DNA of 64,000 nucleotides from Lactococcus nasutitermitis (lineage in GTDB: Bacteria; Bacillota; Bacilli; Lactobacillales; Streptococcaceae), in contig NZ_BOVQ01000003.1 of assembly GCF_018403765.1 (NCBI RefSeq), forward strand, positions 1 to 64,000. Reading direction: 5' to 3'. The stretch's first letter is position 1, and each line of letters opens with the position of its first letter. Shown in pieces: positions 32,949 to 41,668 of the stretch. A program made the translations under genes and the position numbers. Below the pieces are notes generated by a model. It was not told the DNA's origin, searched no databases, and was given only the letters and a program-made list of their open reading frames with translations.

Positions 32949-34049
32949 ATGATGATAAATTTAGAAGAGATAAAAGAACAATACGAAAATGCCAAATCAT
33001 TGGATTATGACCCTGATTTATTTATGGGAAAAGCTCAAAGTTTGCTAGAAAATTTACTTAAACTCAATTATCAACTGTTGGTTGGAAAACCATGGATTCA
33101 AGAATACGGAGATATGAGTAACCTTGTAGAAACATTATGGTCTAATGATAATGAATCAATACAATCTATAAACCAGGCACGAAAAATAAGAAATAAATAT
33201 GCACATGAAGGGGCTGTAACTGATGATGAAGCTATAAATTATAGTCGCACAATAGATGCTTATATTGCTTTCATTGAAGCAGGAAATCTTCAAAATTACG
33301 AAAAGAGCGGTACAAACCTTAGAGAAGAAAATACAATAAAAAGACGTGGTTTTATCATTACTTTTGTTGGTGCTATTATTATTCTGTGGTTAGCTGCTTA
33401 CTTCGGACAACACATCTCAAATTCTATTCCTATATTGGGTCCCATAGTTGGTGTTGGTTTCACGTTAATTATTGGCTTATTTACTTTTTTATATGTAGCT
33501 AGAAGATATGCATTCTTTGTTCTTATAGCTATTCTTCTTTTCATTTTTACTGGTGGAATAGCGTTAGTTCTCCTTTTTGCTGTTGCATTAATTGCTCTTT
33601 TTTATATTTCTCGTTATTTTATCAATAAATGGTTAGGGTGGTACGTTTACAGCTACATGGTTAATACTTGGTGGTTTATTCTGAGTCAATTTCCATTTTC
33701 TCTGTTTGCAAATTCTTATATAAACTCTCAAGAAAGAAAAGCACAAGCAGAAAGAGAAGACTTTCAAAAACAACAACAAGACTATGCTGAAAAAAGTCAA
33801 AAAGTTTATGAAGAATGGGAAAAGCAACATAGTCATAATGAGAATACTGATAGTTCTCATTCAGAAAGTTCCTATACTCCTTATACGGTTTTAGGCGTTA
33901 CTCCCGATACTCCAATGAATGAAATAAAAAAAGCGTATCGTTCTCTAGCTAAGGCATATCATCCTGATTTAAATAAAGAACCTAATGCAGTAGAAAAATT
34001 TAAAGAAATACAGGAAGCTTGGGAAGCTATCAATAATTTTAAAAAATGA
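32949..34049 (+). CDS. membrane protein with DUF4145/HEPN-like N-terminus and C-terminal J-domain
   Basis: 366 residues. Start chosen at the ATG 32949 because GGAGG lies 5 bases upstream; an open frame from 32895 includes the promoter. Residues ~1-115 resemble the DUF4145/HEPN-like helical domain (AQSLLENLLKLNYQLL, QARKIRNKYAHEG). Then come about four membrane helices (~135-245) and a charged linker (RKAQAEREDFQKQQQDY). Residues ~300-366 are a J-domain, with the HPD motif in KAYHPDLNKEPNAVEKF. J-domains recruit Hsp70 (DnaK). R-x4-6-H motifs are typical of HEPN RNases, and here the RNKYAH stretch fits loosely. A membrane-tethered co-chaperone with a HEPN-like sensor on a mobile element is unusual. 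Confidence 0.75.
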   Translation: MMINLEEIKEQYENAKSLDYDPDLFMGKAQSLLENLLKLNYQLLVGKPWIQEYGDMSNLVETLWSNDNESIQSINQARKIRNKYAHEGAVTDDEAINYSRTIDAYIAFIEAGNLQNYEKSGTNLREENTIKRRGFIITFVGAIIILWLAAYFGQHISNSIPILGPIVGVGFTLIIGLFTFLYVARRYAFFVLIAILLFIFTGGIALVLLFAVALIALFYISRYFINKWLGWYVYSYMVNTWWFILSQFPFSLFANSYINSQERKAQAEREDFQKQQQDYAEKSQKVYEEWEKQHSHNENTDSSHSESSYTPYTVLGVTPDTPMNEIKKAYRSLAKAYHPDLNKEPNAVEKFKEIQEAWEAINNFKK

Positions 34050-34092
34050 AGGTAGCTTGAGTAAGATATAGAAATAAAATCTATATAATAAG

Positions 34093-34124
34093 AAATAAGT
34101 CACATTAATGTGGCTTATTTTTTT
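34093..34124 (+). terminator. terminator of the J-domain gene
   Basis: AAATAAGTCACAT / ATGTGGCTTATTT arms followed by seven T on the plus strand. Confidence 0.82.
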
Positions 34125-34464
34125 ATCTTTAATTACTCCCCTTGGCACAAACCAAAAACTTTAATTTTATCAAATTAAAAAAATATCGAAAAAAGAAGTC
34201 CTTCTTCTGTTTAAATTCTCATTTTGTTATATGGAATTTTATATAAATAAACTCTCAATTATTATCCTATTCATCAATCGCTAAAGGTAAATTATAAAGT
34301 TTTGCCCCTACAAAACTCCTAGAATTACATAAGGAAGGACTTTTTGTAAGACTAAAAAATTTACTTGAGATAATAATAGTCATAATTAATAGTTACTCAT
34401 GTACTTGAAATTATTAACAATTTGGTGACGGAAAATTCCGCCGATTATATTTTGGAGGAGAAAA
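34125..34464. other. gene-free stretch with AAGTCCTTCTT/AAGGAAGGAC repeats and a TGAGATAAT promoter
   Basis: No gene supported. It holds AAGTCCTTCTTC near 34200 and AAGGAAGGACTTTTT near 34331, halves of the hairpins found behind other element genes. TGAGATAAT lies on the plus strand at 34366-34374, a candidate promoter for the excisionase-like and integrase genes. Confidence 0.5.
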
Positions 34465-34668
34465 ATGGATAAAATTTTTGCAACAAAAAAAGAACTATCA
34501 ATTATCTTTGGCGTTCCCGTTAAGACAATTAATAAGGACATCACAGAAATGCGCCTTATGCCTGAATTTACATCTGCTGTACTTCGTCCTAGTTATCGAC
34601 GTGTCCTCATCAATATCAAACAGTATCAAAAATTTTTAGAATATAAATCTGAGAAATTCAATGACTAA
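34465..34668 (+). CDS. small helix-turn-helix protein, probable excisionase
   Basis: Sixty-seven residues: FATKKELSIIFGVPVKTINK is a winged-helix/MerR-like start as in Xis proteins, followed by a basic YRRVLINIKQYQKFL. GGAGG lies 7 bases upstream. It lies directly upstream of the integrase in the order typical of Gram-positive elements. Xis would bend the element ends and favour excision; this role is inferred from size, fold and place. Confidence 0.72.
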   Translation: MDKIFATKKELSIIFGVPVKTINKDITEMRLMPEFTSAVLRPSYRRVLINIKQYQKFLEYKSEKFND

Positions 34669-34722
34669 AAAAAATGATATAATAGAGGTGTGTATATGCT
34701 TCTATTTTTTGGAAGGAGCAAT

Positions 34723-35847
34723 ATGTTTTATAAAAAACTCGAAAATGGTAAATATCGTTTTTATGAAAAATTTAAAATAGGAGGTATTCAAAAACAAGTA
34801 TCCATCACATTGTCCAGTAAGACAAGAGTTATGCAAGCTATGGCTAAAAAAATGCTCGCTGATAAAATTGCTTTATCAAAAAATAATGTAAACTTGATTT
34901 CAAGTAAAGCAACGATTGGTGAAATCCGAGAACAATGGATTTGTTTTCTAAAAAAATCAATCTCAGAAAATTCGGTTGAAAGTTATCTATCATCTTTAAA
35001 AGATTTTTTTAACCAATTTAATAAATATCAAGTTAATAAGCTTACTCCTGCTCAATTACAAGCTTATTTTACTCATAATAATTGGGCATTTCAAACCATA
35101 AAGCATAAGAAAAATGTAATGGCACAATTCTTTAAATATGCTGTTAGAGTGGGATACTTAAAAAAGTCTCCACTTGAAAACGTGATGTTTGCTAAAAAAA
35201 GTCGAACCACAGGGAATACAGCATCTATACAAGAAAAATATATCACGAAAGACGAATTTCGTGCAATACTTGACTATTGTAATTCTAATTCACGTCTTGA
35301 TAAACGTCATATTTATCTTATGGAATCTCTCTATTTGACTGGTATTCGTCTTGAAGAAGCTGGTGCCATTCAAACTGAAGGAGATTTTGACCTTAATAAA
35401 AAAACTCTTAAAATAACAAAAGCAATTAACACTAAGGCAACTGTTGCAAATGGAAGGAAACTTTATTCTACAAAAACGGATTCTTCTTTTCGTACCATTT
35501 CTTTAAGTAGCCGAAGTGTTGAAATAATTAGATGGTTTTTAGAAAATAAAACTGATAATAATTTTCTTTTCGCGAATCGGAATGGAAATGTAATTCAACA
35601 ATCTAGTTGTTGGACCTTTGTACATAACGTTTGTAGCAAAGCCCTCAATGACAATAAACAAAAATTTAACAACCATATTCTTCGTCACTCTCATATTTCA
35701 TTACTCGCAGAAGCTGGTTTACCTTTAAAAGCAATAATGGAGCGTGTTGGTCATACACAAGAAGCTACAACTTTAAGAATTTATAACCATGTAAGCTTTA
35801 AAATGCGTGATTCAATCGGGGAAAAGCTTAATGAATTATCCATTTGA
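34723..35847 (+). CDS. int: tyrosine recombinase (integrase)
   Basis: 374 residues from the ATG at 34723, with AAGGAG 6 bases upstream (an earlier GTG at 34690 has none). The N-terminal AP2-like arm-binding part contains GKYRFYEKFKIGGIQKQVSI. A SAM-like core-binding domain (~65-165) follows, then the catalytic domain with Arg (TGIRLEEAG), HILRHSHIS and GHTQEATTLRIYNHV, giving R-H-R-H-Y. It is of the Tn916/phage-type family that uses arm sites; the 23-bp repeats at 3919 and 35860 are candidates. A TATAAT at 34678-34683 may add a promoter. Its stop lies about 160 bases from the right end. Confidence 0.95.
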   Translation: MFYKKLENGKYRFYEKFKIGGIQKQVSITLSSKTRVMQAMAKKMLADKIALSKNNVNLISSKATIGEIREQWICFLKKSISENSVESYLSSLKDFFNQFNKYQVNKLTPAQLQAYFTHNNWAFQTIKHKKNVMAQFFKYAVRVGYLKKSPLENVMFAKKSRTTGNTASIQEKYITKDEFRAILDYCNSNSRLDKRHIYLMESLYLTGIRLEEAGAIQTEGDFDLNKKTLKITKAINTKATVANGRKLYSTKTDSSFRTISLSSRSVEIIRWFLENKTDNNFLFANRNGNVIQQSSCWTFVHNVCSKALNDNKQKFNNHILRHSHISLLAEAGLPLKAIMERVGHTQEATTLRIYNHVSFKMRDSIGEKLNELSI

Positions 35848-35859
35848 CAGTTAAAAACG

Positions 35860-35882
35860 CTAACCCAAAACTAACCCAAGCA
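35860..35882 (+). repeat. right 23-bp direct repeat, probable arm site
   Basis: Identical to 3919-3941. It lies 122 bases inside the right core. Between it and the core are four GTAGAATG-like units (35890-35975) that may be further protein-binding sites. Confidence 0.75.
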
Positions 35883-35959
35883 GAGCGAATAATGGAGTAG
35901 AATGAAGTAGAATGAATTTTTTGATGATACTGTAACTCTAATTACAGAGTACATTTAGA

Positions 35960-35975
35960 TAGAATGGAGTAGAAT
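35960..35975 (+). promoter_or_regulatory. candidate element-borne promoter for queA
   Basis: Two TAGAAT boxes (35960-35965 and 35970-35975) lie 15-25 bases before the queA ATG, without a clear -35 or ribosome binding site. After integration queA must be expressed from here or from integrase transcripts, since its old promoter is 32 kb away. Confidence 0.4.
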
Positions 35976-35989
35976 AGAAAAAACAACTT

Positions 35990-37018
35990 ATGAATATTAA
36001 TGACTTTGATTTTAATTTACCTGAGGAATTGATTGCACAGACACCTTTGGAAACACGCAGTGCAAGCCGTCTTTTGGTACTTGACAAAGAAACACATGAA
36101 ATGCAAGATAAGCATTTTTATGACATTATTGATGAGATGAACCCTGGAGATGCGCTGGTGCTTAATAATACACGTGTTTTGCCTGCTCGACTTTATGGTA
36201 TCAAGCCTGATACTGAAGGTCACGTTGAGCTTTTGCTTCTTAAAGAATTGGGTGAAAATCGTTGGGAAACACTTGCTAAACCTGCCCGTCGTATGCGCGT
36301 TGGTCAGGAGATTATTTTTGGTGATGGGCGTTTGAAAGCTACTGTTCTTGAAGAATTGGAACATGGTGGACGTATTATTGAGTTCCATTATGAGGGAATT
36401 TTCTTGGAGATTTTGGAAAGTTTGGGCGAAATGCCTTTGCCTCCTTACATTCACGAGAAATTGGAAGACCAGGAACGTTATCAGACAGTTTATGCGAAGG
36501 TTAATGGCTCTGCAGCTGCTCCTACTGCTGGTTTGCATTATACTCCTGAACTTTTGGATGCTATTCGTGCTAAGGGTGTTAAAATTGTGGAGCTGACTTT
36601 GCACGTGGGGCTTGGAACTTTTCGTCCTGTGTCTGTTGAAAATGTCGAAGAACATCATATGCACAGTGAATTTTATCAGTTGAGTGAGGAAGCGGCAGCA
36701 ACATTGCGCGAGGTAAAAGCTTCTGGACATCGCATCATTGCTAGTGGAACGACTTCTATTCGCACGCTAGAGACGATTGGTACGAAGTTTAATGGCGATA
36801 TTCAGGCGGATTCTGGCTGGACGGAGATTTTCATTAAACCTGGTTATGAGTGGAAAGTGGTTGATGCCTTTAATACGAATTTCCATTTGCCCAAGTCAAC
36901 TTTGGTCATGCTCGTTGCTGCTTTTGCTGGACGTGATTTCGTATTGGATGCTTATCAGCACGCGATTGACGAACATTATCGTTTCTTTAGTTTTGGTGAT
37001 GCAATGTTTATCAAATAA
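35990..37018 (+). CDS. queA: S-adenosylmethionine:tRNA ribosyltransferase-isomerase
   Basis: Builds epoxyqueuosine in the anticodon wobble position of tRNAs Asp, Asn, His and Tyr by transferring and rearranging the ribose of SAM. 342 residues, full length, with the family stretches [12 protein letters not shown]-like ([14 protein letters not shown]), [17 protein letters not shown] and [10 protein letters not shown]. Its first 15 bases come from the element side of the core repeat, so integration rebuilds the same N-terminus ([11 protein letters not shown]) with two silent changes. No ribosome binding site precedes the ATG, as at the original start 3842. Confidence 0.96.
   Translation: MNINDFDFNLPEELIAQTPLETRSASRLLVLDKETHEMQDKHFYDIIDEMNPGDALVLNNTRVLPARLYGIKPDTEGHVELLLLKELGENRWETLAKPARRMRVGQEIIFGDGRLKATVLEELEHGGRIIEFHYEGIFLEILESLGEMPLPPYIHEKLEDQERYQTVYAKVNGSAAAPTAGLHYTPELLDAIRAKGVKIVELTLHVGLGTFRPVSVENVEEHHMHSEFYQLSEEAAATLREVKASGHRIIASGTTSIRTLETIGTKFNGDIQADSGWTEIFIKPGYEWKVVDAFNTNFHLPKSTLVMLVAAFAGRDFVLDAYQHAIDEHYRFFSFGDAMFIK
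36005..36022 (+). other. attR core within queA
   Basis: TTTGATTTTAATTTACCT, identical to 3857-3874, encoding FDFNLP of QueA. Marks the right junction of the element. Confidence 0.88.
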
Positions 37019-37135
37019 TTTTTTGATATGTCAAAGCCGTTGTGAGCTTGCTCACATTACGGATAGGCTAGTTTGTTTACCTAGAACTGTCAAACTTATT
37101 TTTCTGAAAAATTGATGGCAAAATCTAAGAAAATT

Positions 37136-37157
37136 TTTTTGACAGAACTGTCAAAAA
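37136..37157. repeat. TTTTTGACAG...CTGTCAAAAA palindrome
   Basis: TTTTTGACAGAACTGTCAAAAA, one of the cleanest copies of a palindrome scattered through the chromosomal part. A half copy (37085) and a related hairpin with GACAGAGC (37164-37187) lie nearby. The gap 37019-37204 holds no gene. Confidence 0.75.
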
Positions 37158-37204
37158 TTTTAAAAGCTCTGTTTTTTTGACAGAGCTTAATTTTGAGGAA
37201 TTTT

Positions 37205-37786
37205 ATGAGTTTTTTAAATGTTATTTTGACTGAAAATTTCATCAGCGTTATTAGCGATGGTCAAATTACTGAACATAATTCTATTACACAAGAAAATTTT
37301 CAAAAATTTTATGTCAGTAAAAATCACTTTGTCATTGGCATCACAGGTTATGAAAAAATTGTGCGCGATATCAAAAAGAGATTCCATTATTTCCCTAAGT
37401 TGAGTTATCAAGAAGCGCAACTTTTGCTCATTGACGAACTGCGAAAATACAGGAAAAAGCAAAATGGAATTGGCAAGCTAATTCGTTTTAACGCAGTTAT
37501 TGCTGGATTTACTGACAGTTCGTCAGTTTCATCTGCCCGAACTTTTCATATTGAAAAAGGAGAAATTAGCACAAGAGATTATAGCTCTCAAGCCGTTCTC
37601 TCGCTTTGTCCTGATGATATTTCGTTCAATCCCAATCAACTTATTGCACAAAATATAAGCCTTGAGAATGGGAAAATCTTGCCATTTCAAGCTCAAGCAC
37701 TTCAACGTAGCACCTTATTTAAAGTCGCTGAGCAATCAAATGCTGTAAATAAAATTATTTTTCAAGAATTGATTGAAAATGAATAA
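37205..37786 (+). CDS. conserved hypothetical protein, possibly Ntn-hydrolase-like
   Basis: 193 residues from the ATG at 37205, with GAGG upstream. The start SFLNVILTENFISVISDGQI has strand pairs like the N-terminal core of proteasome/HslV-type folds, but no catalytic residue can be assigned. It is a separate unit between hairpins. Function unknown. Confidence 0.65.
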   Translation: MSFLNVILTENFISVISDGQITEHNSITQENFQKFYVSKNHFVIGITGYEKIVRDIKKRFHYFPKLSYQEAQLLLIDELRKYRKKQNGIGKLIRFNAVIAGFTDSSSVSSARTFHIEKGEISTRDYSSQAVLSLCPDDISFNPNQLIAQNISLENGKILPFQAQALQRSTLFKVAEQSNAVNKIIFQELIENE

Positions 37787-37822
37787 AAAACTTTTTTGAC
37801 AGAATTGTCAAAAAAGTTTTTT
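37785..37822. terminator. bidirectional terminator built on the TTTTTGACAG palindrome
   Basis: AAAAAACTTTTTTGACAG / (A)TTGTCAAAAAAGTTTTTT, nearly perfect arms of 17 bases, between two convergent genes. Confidence 0.85.
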
Positions 37823-37988
37823 AATTTTGTTCATCAGATTTTTCATTTTGTGTCGCAGTTGACAAACGAAGTTTTCCTGACGGATTATATTTTTTCAGCA
37901 ACTCATCAATTCGTGCATCATTCCAATGATCCGCTGACACAATGAAATTTCCATCTTTATCTCGATTTGAAATAATCTTAAATCCCAT
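37821..37988 (-). CDS. small conserved-looking protein (55 residues)
   Basis: MGFKIISNRDKDGNFIVSAD followed by HWNDARIDELLKKYNP and a hydrophilic tail, with AGAGGA 6 bases before the ATG. It is shorter than usual gene-calling limits but has a good start signal and a terminator at its stop. It lies upstream of the terminator and downstream of obg on the same strand. Function unknown. Confidence 0.6.
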   Translation of the reverse strand: MGFKIISNRDKDGNFIVSADHWNDARIDELLKKYNPSGKLRLSTATQNEKSDEQN

Positions 37989-38034
37989 TTTTATCCTCTT
38001 CTCAGTTTCTTAGAATATCCAAATTTAACTCACA

Positions 38035-39348
38035 TTAATCAACAAATTCAAATTCAAATTTTTCAATCCGAACTAAATCTCCATCACGCGCACCAGCACT
38101 ACGAAGCGCCTCATCAACTCCCATTCCACGCATTTGTCTAGCAAATTTCATTACAGATTCATCATGGTCCATATTGGTCATTCTGTACAATTTAACAAGT
38201 TTTTCACCAATCAAACGGTAAGCCCCATCAGGGTCACGTTCGATTTCAAATGGTGTCGTTTCTTCTTCAAAACCATAATAAGCATTTTCAGAAGCCACAT
38301 CTTCTTCATCATAAAGTGGAAATTCTGGTGTTTCCTGCAAGAGTTCATTTGTTGCTAAAAGCAATGGTTGCAAGCCTTCACGTGTAATTCCAGAAACTGG
38401 AAAAATCATCGGAAGCTCCTCACCAGCCGGCAAATCTTCAGACAATTTTTTCTTAAATTCAGCCAAATTTTCAGCAGCTTCAGGCATATCCATCTTATTT
38501 GCAACAATAATCTGCGGACGTTCCATAAGACGTAAATTATAAGATTCTAATTCTTCGTTAATCGTTTTATAATCTTCATAAGGATTACGTTCCTCAAGCC
38601 CAGACATATCTAACACATGAAGCAACACGCGCGTTCGCTCAATATGACGCAAAAATTGAATGCCAAGACCAGCACCAGAATGTGCACCTTCAATCAATCC
38701 AGGCATATCCGCCATGACAAAACTCTTTTCAAAACCAATCTGAACCATCCCAATATTTGGCGTAATCGTCGTAAAGTGATAAGCCCCAATTTTGGGACGC
38801 GCATTAGAAACCACACTCAACAAAGTCGATTTCCCAACAGATGGAAAACCAACCAGCCCAACATCTGCCAACACACGCAATTCCAACAGCAAGATTTTTT
38901 GCTCGCCAGGTTCGCCATTTTCTGCCACTTCCGGCGCAGGATTTTTTGATGTCGCAAAACGAATATTTCCACGGCCACCACGACCGCCTTTAGCCACAAC
39001 AAATTCCTGTCCTTGCGTTACCAAGTCCACCAAAACCTGCCCTGTTTCATTATCTTTTACGGTTGTTCCTTGTGGTACTTTCACAATAGTATCCGTAGAA
39101 CCTCGACCAGTCATGCCTTTAGACATTCCCTTCTCACCAGGTTTTCCGCGGAAAATGCGATTATATCGAAAGTCCATCAGTGTCGTCATTCCCTCATCTA
39201 CTCGGAAAATAACAGAACCACCACGACCACCATCGCCGCCCCAAGGACCGCCATCCGGCACAAATTTTTCACGCCGAAAAGCAACAGCGCCATCGCCACC
39301 TTTTCCCGCCCGTACTTCAACTTTCGCAGTATCTAAAAATAAACTCAT
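38035..39348 (-). CDS. obg: Obg-family GTPase
   Basis: Essential ribosome-associated GTPase acting in 50S assembly and stress signalling. 437 residues. Start at 39348 (GAGG 6 bases upstream) gives the family N-terminus [20 protein letters not shown]. The glycine-rich Obg fold spans ~1-158. The G domain has GFPSVGKST (G1) and NKMDMPE (G4), and a C-terminal OCT domain contains [19 protein letters not shown]. Full length. Confidence 0.97.
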   Translation of the reverse strand: MSLFLDTAKVEVRAGKGGDGAVAFRREKFVPDGGPWGGDGGRGGSVIFRVDEGMTTLMDFRYNRIFRGKPGEKGMSKGMTGRGSTDTIVKVPQGTTVKDNETGQVLVDLVTQGQEFVVAKGGRGGRGNIRFATSKNPAPEVAENGEPGEQKILLLELRVLADVGLVGFPSVGKSTLLSVVSNARPKIGAYHFTTITPNIGMVQIGFEKSFVMADMPGLIEGAHSGAGLGIQFLRHIERTRVLLHVLDMSGLEERNPYEDYKTINEELESYNLRLMERPQIIVANKMDMPEAAENLAEFKKKLSEDLPAGEELPMIFPVSGITREGLQPLLLATNELLQETPEFPLYDEEDVASENAYYGFEEETTPFEIERDPDGAYRLIGEKLVKLYRMTNMDHDESVMKFARQMRGMGVDEALRSAGARDGDLVRIEKFEFEFVD

Positions 39349-39450
39349 AATTACCTCAATGGCACACAAAAAGCACCAATTTTCTCTTAAAATCTATTAT
39401 AACATAAAAATCCCAGCAAACTCTTTTCCCTTTTCAAGAAAATGTCCAAG

Positions 39451-40518
39451 TTACTTCGCTGTCGTAGTCGTCGTAGAATTTTGAGCAGCAGAACTTTTCT
39501 TTGCACTTGCACTCTCAGAAGCTAATTCTTGCAGATAAGCATCTTTTGGTTTCGTATAAATCCCAGCTTCCATATCTACTACCTGTGGTGCCTTCACCTG
39601 TTTTGCCACACTTGGATAATAAGGCAATTTTTCAGACATTTCATTCAACGGAACACGAACCTGATTTCCATCGCTCATATCCAGTGCAATAAAATCTTTT
39701 GTCGCAGCCGTCGGCGTTTTTGTAACTGTCGTAATCAAACTTTGCAAACTTGGTTTCAACTGCTCAAAAGCTGTCACAAAAGTTTTCACTTCACTATCAG
39801 TAAAATTTTTCAACATCGGGATTTTTTGCAACTGACTTGGATTAATGACTTGGTTTTTCAAAATATAACCATTATCAAGTACCAGATATGTTTTATTATT
39901 TTGTTGCACATAAACACTTGGCAGATGTTCTACTACTGCTGCCTTAAAATGATTAGGAAATTGAAATTTCAGTTGAACAGAAGCAATACGAGGAAAATTT
40001 TGCTCAATTCTCTGTTCCACTGCTCGTCTTTCTCTGAGAATTTTAAAAACATTATCTCCGGTTTTCAATTCAGAAGCCGCAGCAATCTGCTGTGATGACT
40101 CATGTTGATTGCCTGATACAGAAAAATTCCCAATCTTACTCAAAGGAGACACCGCATAAATAGCTCCTAAAAATATCAAAACAGCAATAATCAAAACAAA
40201 TTTCATCTGATTTAAAAGTGACGGAAGATAACTAAAACGTGGGACTTGCTCTTCTTCCTCAGCTACAATAAATTCATTTTCAGACTTAAATTTATTAAAA
40301 GCCACTTCCGCTTCATTTTCTCTCTCATCATTAAAAATATCTTCTTCAGTTTCAAATTCATTTTCTAGCGCTTTTTTTTCAGTTTCTTCCACTTTTGATG
40401 AGCGTTTAGATTTTTTAGCAGGATTTGGCGTCACAGTAGCTTCTTCAATCGCTTTTTGACGTTTATATTCTTGATTTTTTTCTTGCCAAGGGGTTAGATT
40501 TTTGTTTTCTTCACTCAT
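39451..40518 (-). CDS. ftsQ: cell division protein FtsQ/DivIB
   Basis: Bitopic septal protein linking the divisome to FtsW/FtsI. 355 residues: a long charged cytosolic N-terminus (~1-105), one membrane helix (FVLIIAVLIFLGAIYAV), a POTRA domain (IGNFSVSGNQHESSQQI) and the FtsQ beta domain, then a Ser/Thr-rich tail. Its start overlaps the stop of murG by 4 bases. Typical murD-murG-ftsQ order of streptococci and lactococci. Confidence 0.92.
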   Translation of the reverse strand: MSEENKNLTPWQEKNQEYKRQKAIEEATVTPNPAKKSKRSSKVEETEKKALENEFETEEDIFNDERENEAEVAFNKFKSENEFIVAEEEEQVPRFSYLPSLLNQMKFVLIIAVLIFLGAIYAVSPLSKIGNFSVSGNQHESSQQIAAASELKTGDNVFKILRERRAVEQRIEQNFPRIASVQLKFQFPNHFKAAVVEHLPSVYVQQNNKTYLVLDNGYILKNQVINPSQLQKIPMLKNFTDSEVKTFVTAFEQLKPSLQSLITTVTKTPTAATKDFIALDMSDGNQVRVPLNEMSEKLPYYPSVAKQVKAPQVVDMEAGIYTKPKDAYLQELASESASAKKSSAAQNSTTTTTAK

Positions 40519-41609
40519 TTAGTTATTTCTTTCACAAGTTTATAAAGCTTATCACTAGCATCTGGCACACCAGCTGTCAAACTATTTGCCGCCATTGTTT
40601 GATAAGCTTCTTCATTCTCAAAAATTTCAGAAATCGTCTGCAACATTAGCTCACCAGTCAACTCTCTATCAGGAATTAACTTCGCAGCTCCTTTATCAAC
40701 CAGCGCCTGTGCATTTTTTGTTTGATGATTAGCCGTTACATTAGGACTTGGCACAAAAATCGTTGGTAAACCAAGTGCTGTCACTTCCGCAATCGTTGTT
40801 GCACCTGCTCGACAAAGTATCAAATCAGAGCTTGCAAGTACTTCAAGCATATTTGAAATATAGGGACGGATAGCAATATTCCCAGTATTTTCATACTTTG
40901 CAAAAATTTCTTTATCTTCATCAAAATAAATCTGCCCTGAAGCATAAACCACTTGATAATCTTGCTTTGCAAATTCAGGAAGTGCTTGTTTAAAAGCTTC
41001 ATTGATAGTCATCGCACCACGTGAACCACCAAAAATAACAACCGTTTTTTTATCAGCTTGCAACTGATACTCTTTTTCTAACACATCACTTGCTTGTAAA
41101 CTTGCCACTTCCTGTGCTCTAGGATTACCTGTAAAAACCGTTTTTTCTGCTGGAAAAAATGGTTTAGCAGCCTCAAAAGCCACAGCAATCTGCTTCACAC
41201 GTTTACTCAAAAATTTATTGGTAATACCTGGAATAGAATTTTGCTCATGAATAAGTGTAGGAATTTTCAGCTGAGCTGCAGCATAAAGTACTGGTCCAGC
41301 AACATAACCACCTGTTCCAAGTACAACATCTGGTTGAAACTCTTTGATAATTTTTTTCGCTTCCCGCGTTGAGCTGATAAATTTCGTCACTGTCCGAAAA
41401 TTATCCAATGACAAAGAACGACGAAATCCTTGGACATCTACCGTTTTAAAATCTAAACCAGCCGCTGGAACAATTTTATTTTCCAGCCCACGCTTTGTTC
41501 CAACATACAGAACTTCTGAATCCGGTTCAACACTTCTAAGATAATGAATAAATGCGAGTGCTGGATAGATATGTCCACCAGTTCCCCCGCCAGTAACGAT
41601 AATTCGCAT
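40515..41609 (-). CDS. murG: UDP-GlcNAc:undecaprenyl-PP-MurNAc-pentapeptide transferase
   Basis: Makes lipid II from lipid I at the inner face of the membrane. 364 residues from the ATG at 41609, placed by GGAG 8 bases upstream and the family start MRIIVTGGGTGGHIYPALAF. HEQNSIPGITNKFL and the donor-site RAGATTIAEVTALGLPTIF are visible. Longer frame to 41666 has no family sequence. Confidence 0.97.
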   Translation of the reverse strand: MRIIVTGGGTGGHIYPALAFIHYLRSVEPDSEVLYVGTKRGLENKIVPAAGLDFKTVDVQGFRRSLSLDNFRTVTKFISSTREAKKIIKEFQPDVVLGTGGYVAGPVLYAAAQLKIPTLIHEQNSIPGITNKFLSKRVKQIAVAFEAAKPFFPAEKTVFTGNPRAQEVASLQASDVLEKEYQLQADKKTVVIFGGSRGAMTINEAFKQALPEFAKQDYQVVYASGQIYFDEDKEIFAKYENTGNIAIRPYISNMLEVLASSDLILCRAGATTIAEVTALGLPTIFVPSPNVTANHQTKNAQALVDKGAAKLIPDRELTGELMLQTISEIFENEEAYQTMAANSLTAGVPDASDKLYKLVKEITK

Positions 41610-41668
41610 GATTTTCTCCATGACTTTTAACAGATTTTTATAGATATACTCATTTTGATGAGCCATTT

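Larger units (their letters stand above)
3857..36004. mobile_element. ~32-kb integrated element in the 5' end of queA
   Basis: Bounded by an 18-bp direct repeat in queA codons 6-11, with a tyrosine integrase and a small excisionase-like gene at the right end and a 23-bp direct repeat inside each end. Nearly all cargo genes are on the minus strand and many are short and unrecognised. Cargo includes an LPXTG adhesin with a sortase, a C47-like peptidase protein, an LXG effector cassette, a CdiA-C-like nuclease and a toxin-antitoxin pair. I found no relaxase, coupling ATPase, type IV secretion or replication gene, so it looks like a cryptic or mobilisable island rather than a complete conjugative element. 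Confidence 0.88.

Noticed and set aside
36017-36730. 237-codon minus-strand frame inside queA
   Set aside because: Antisense to a clearly recognised full-length gene, no ribosome binding site.
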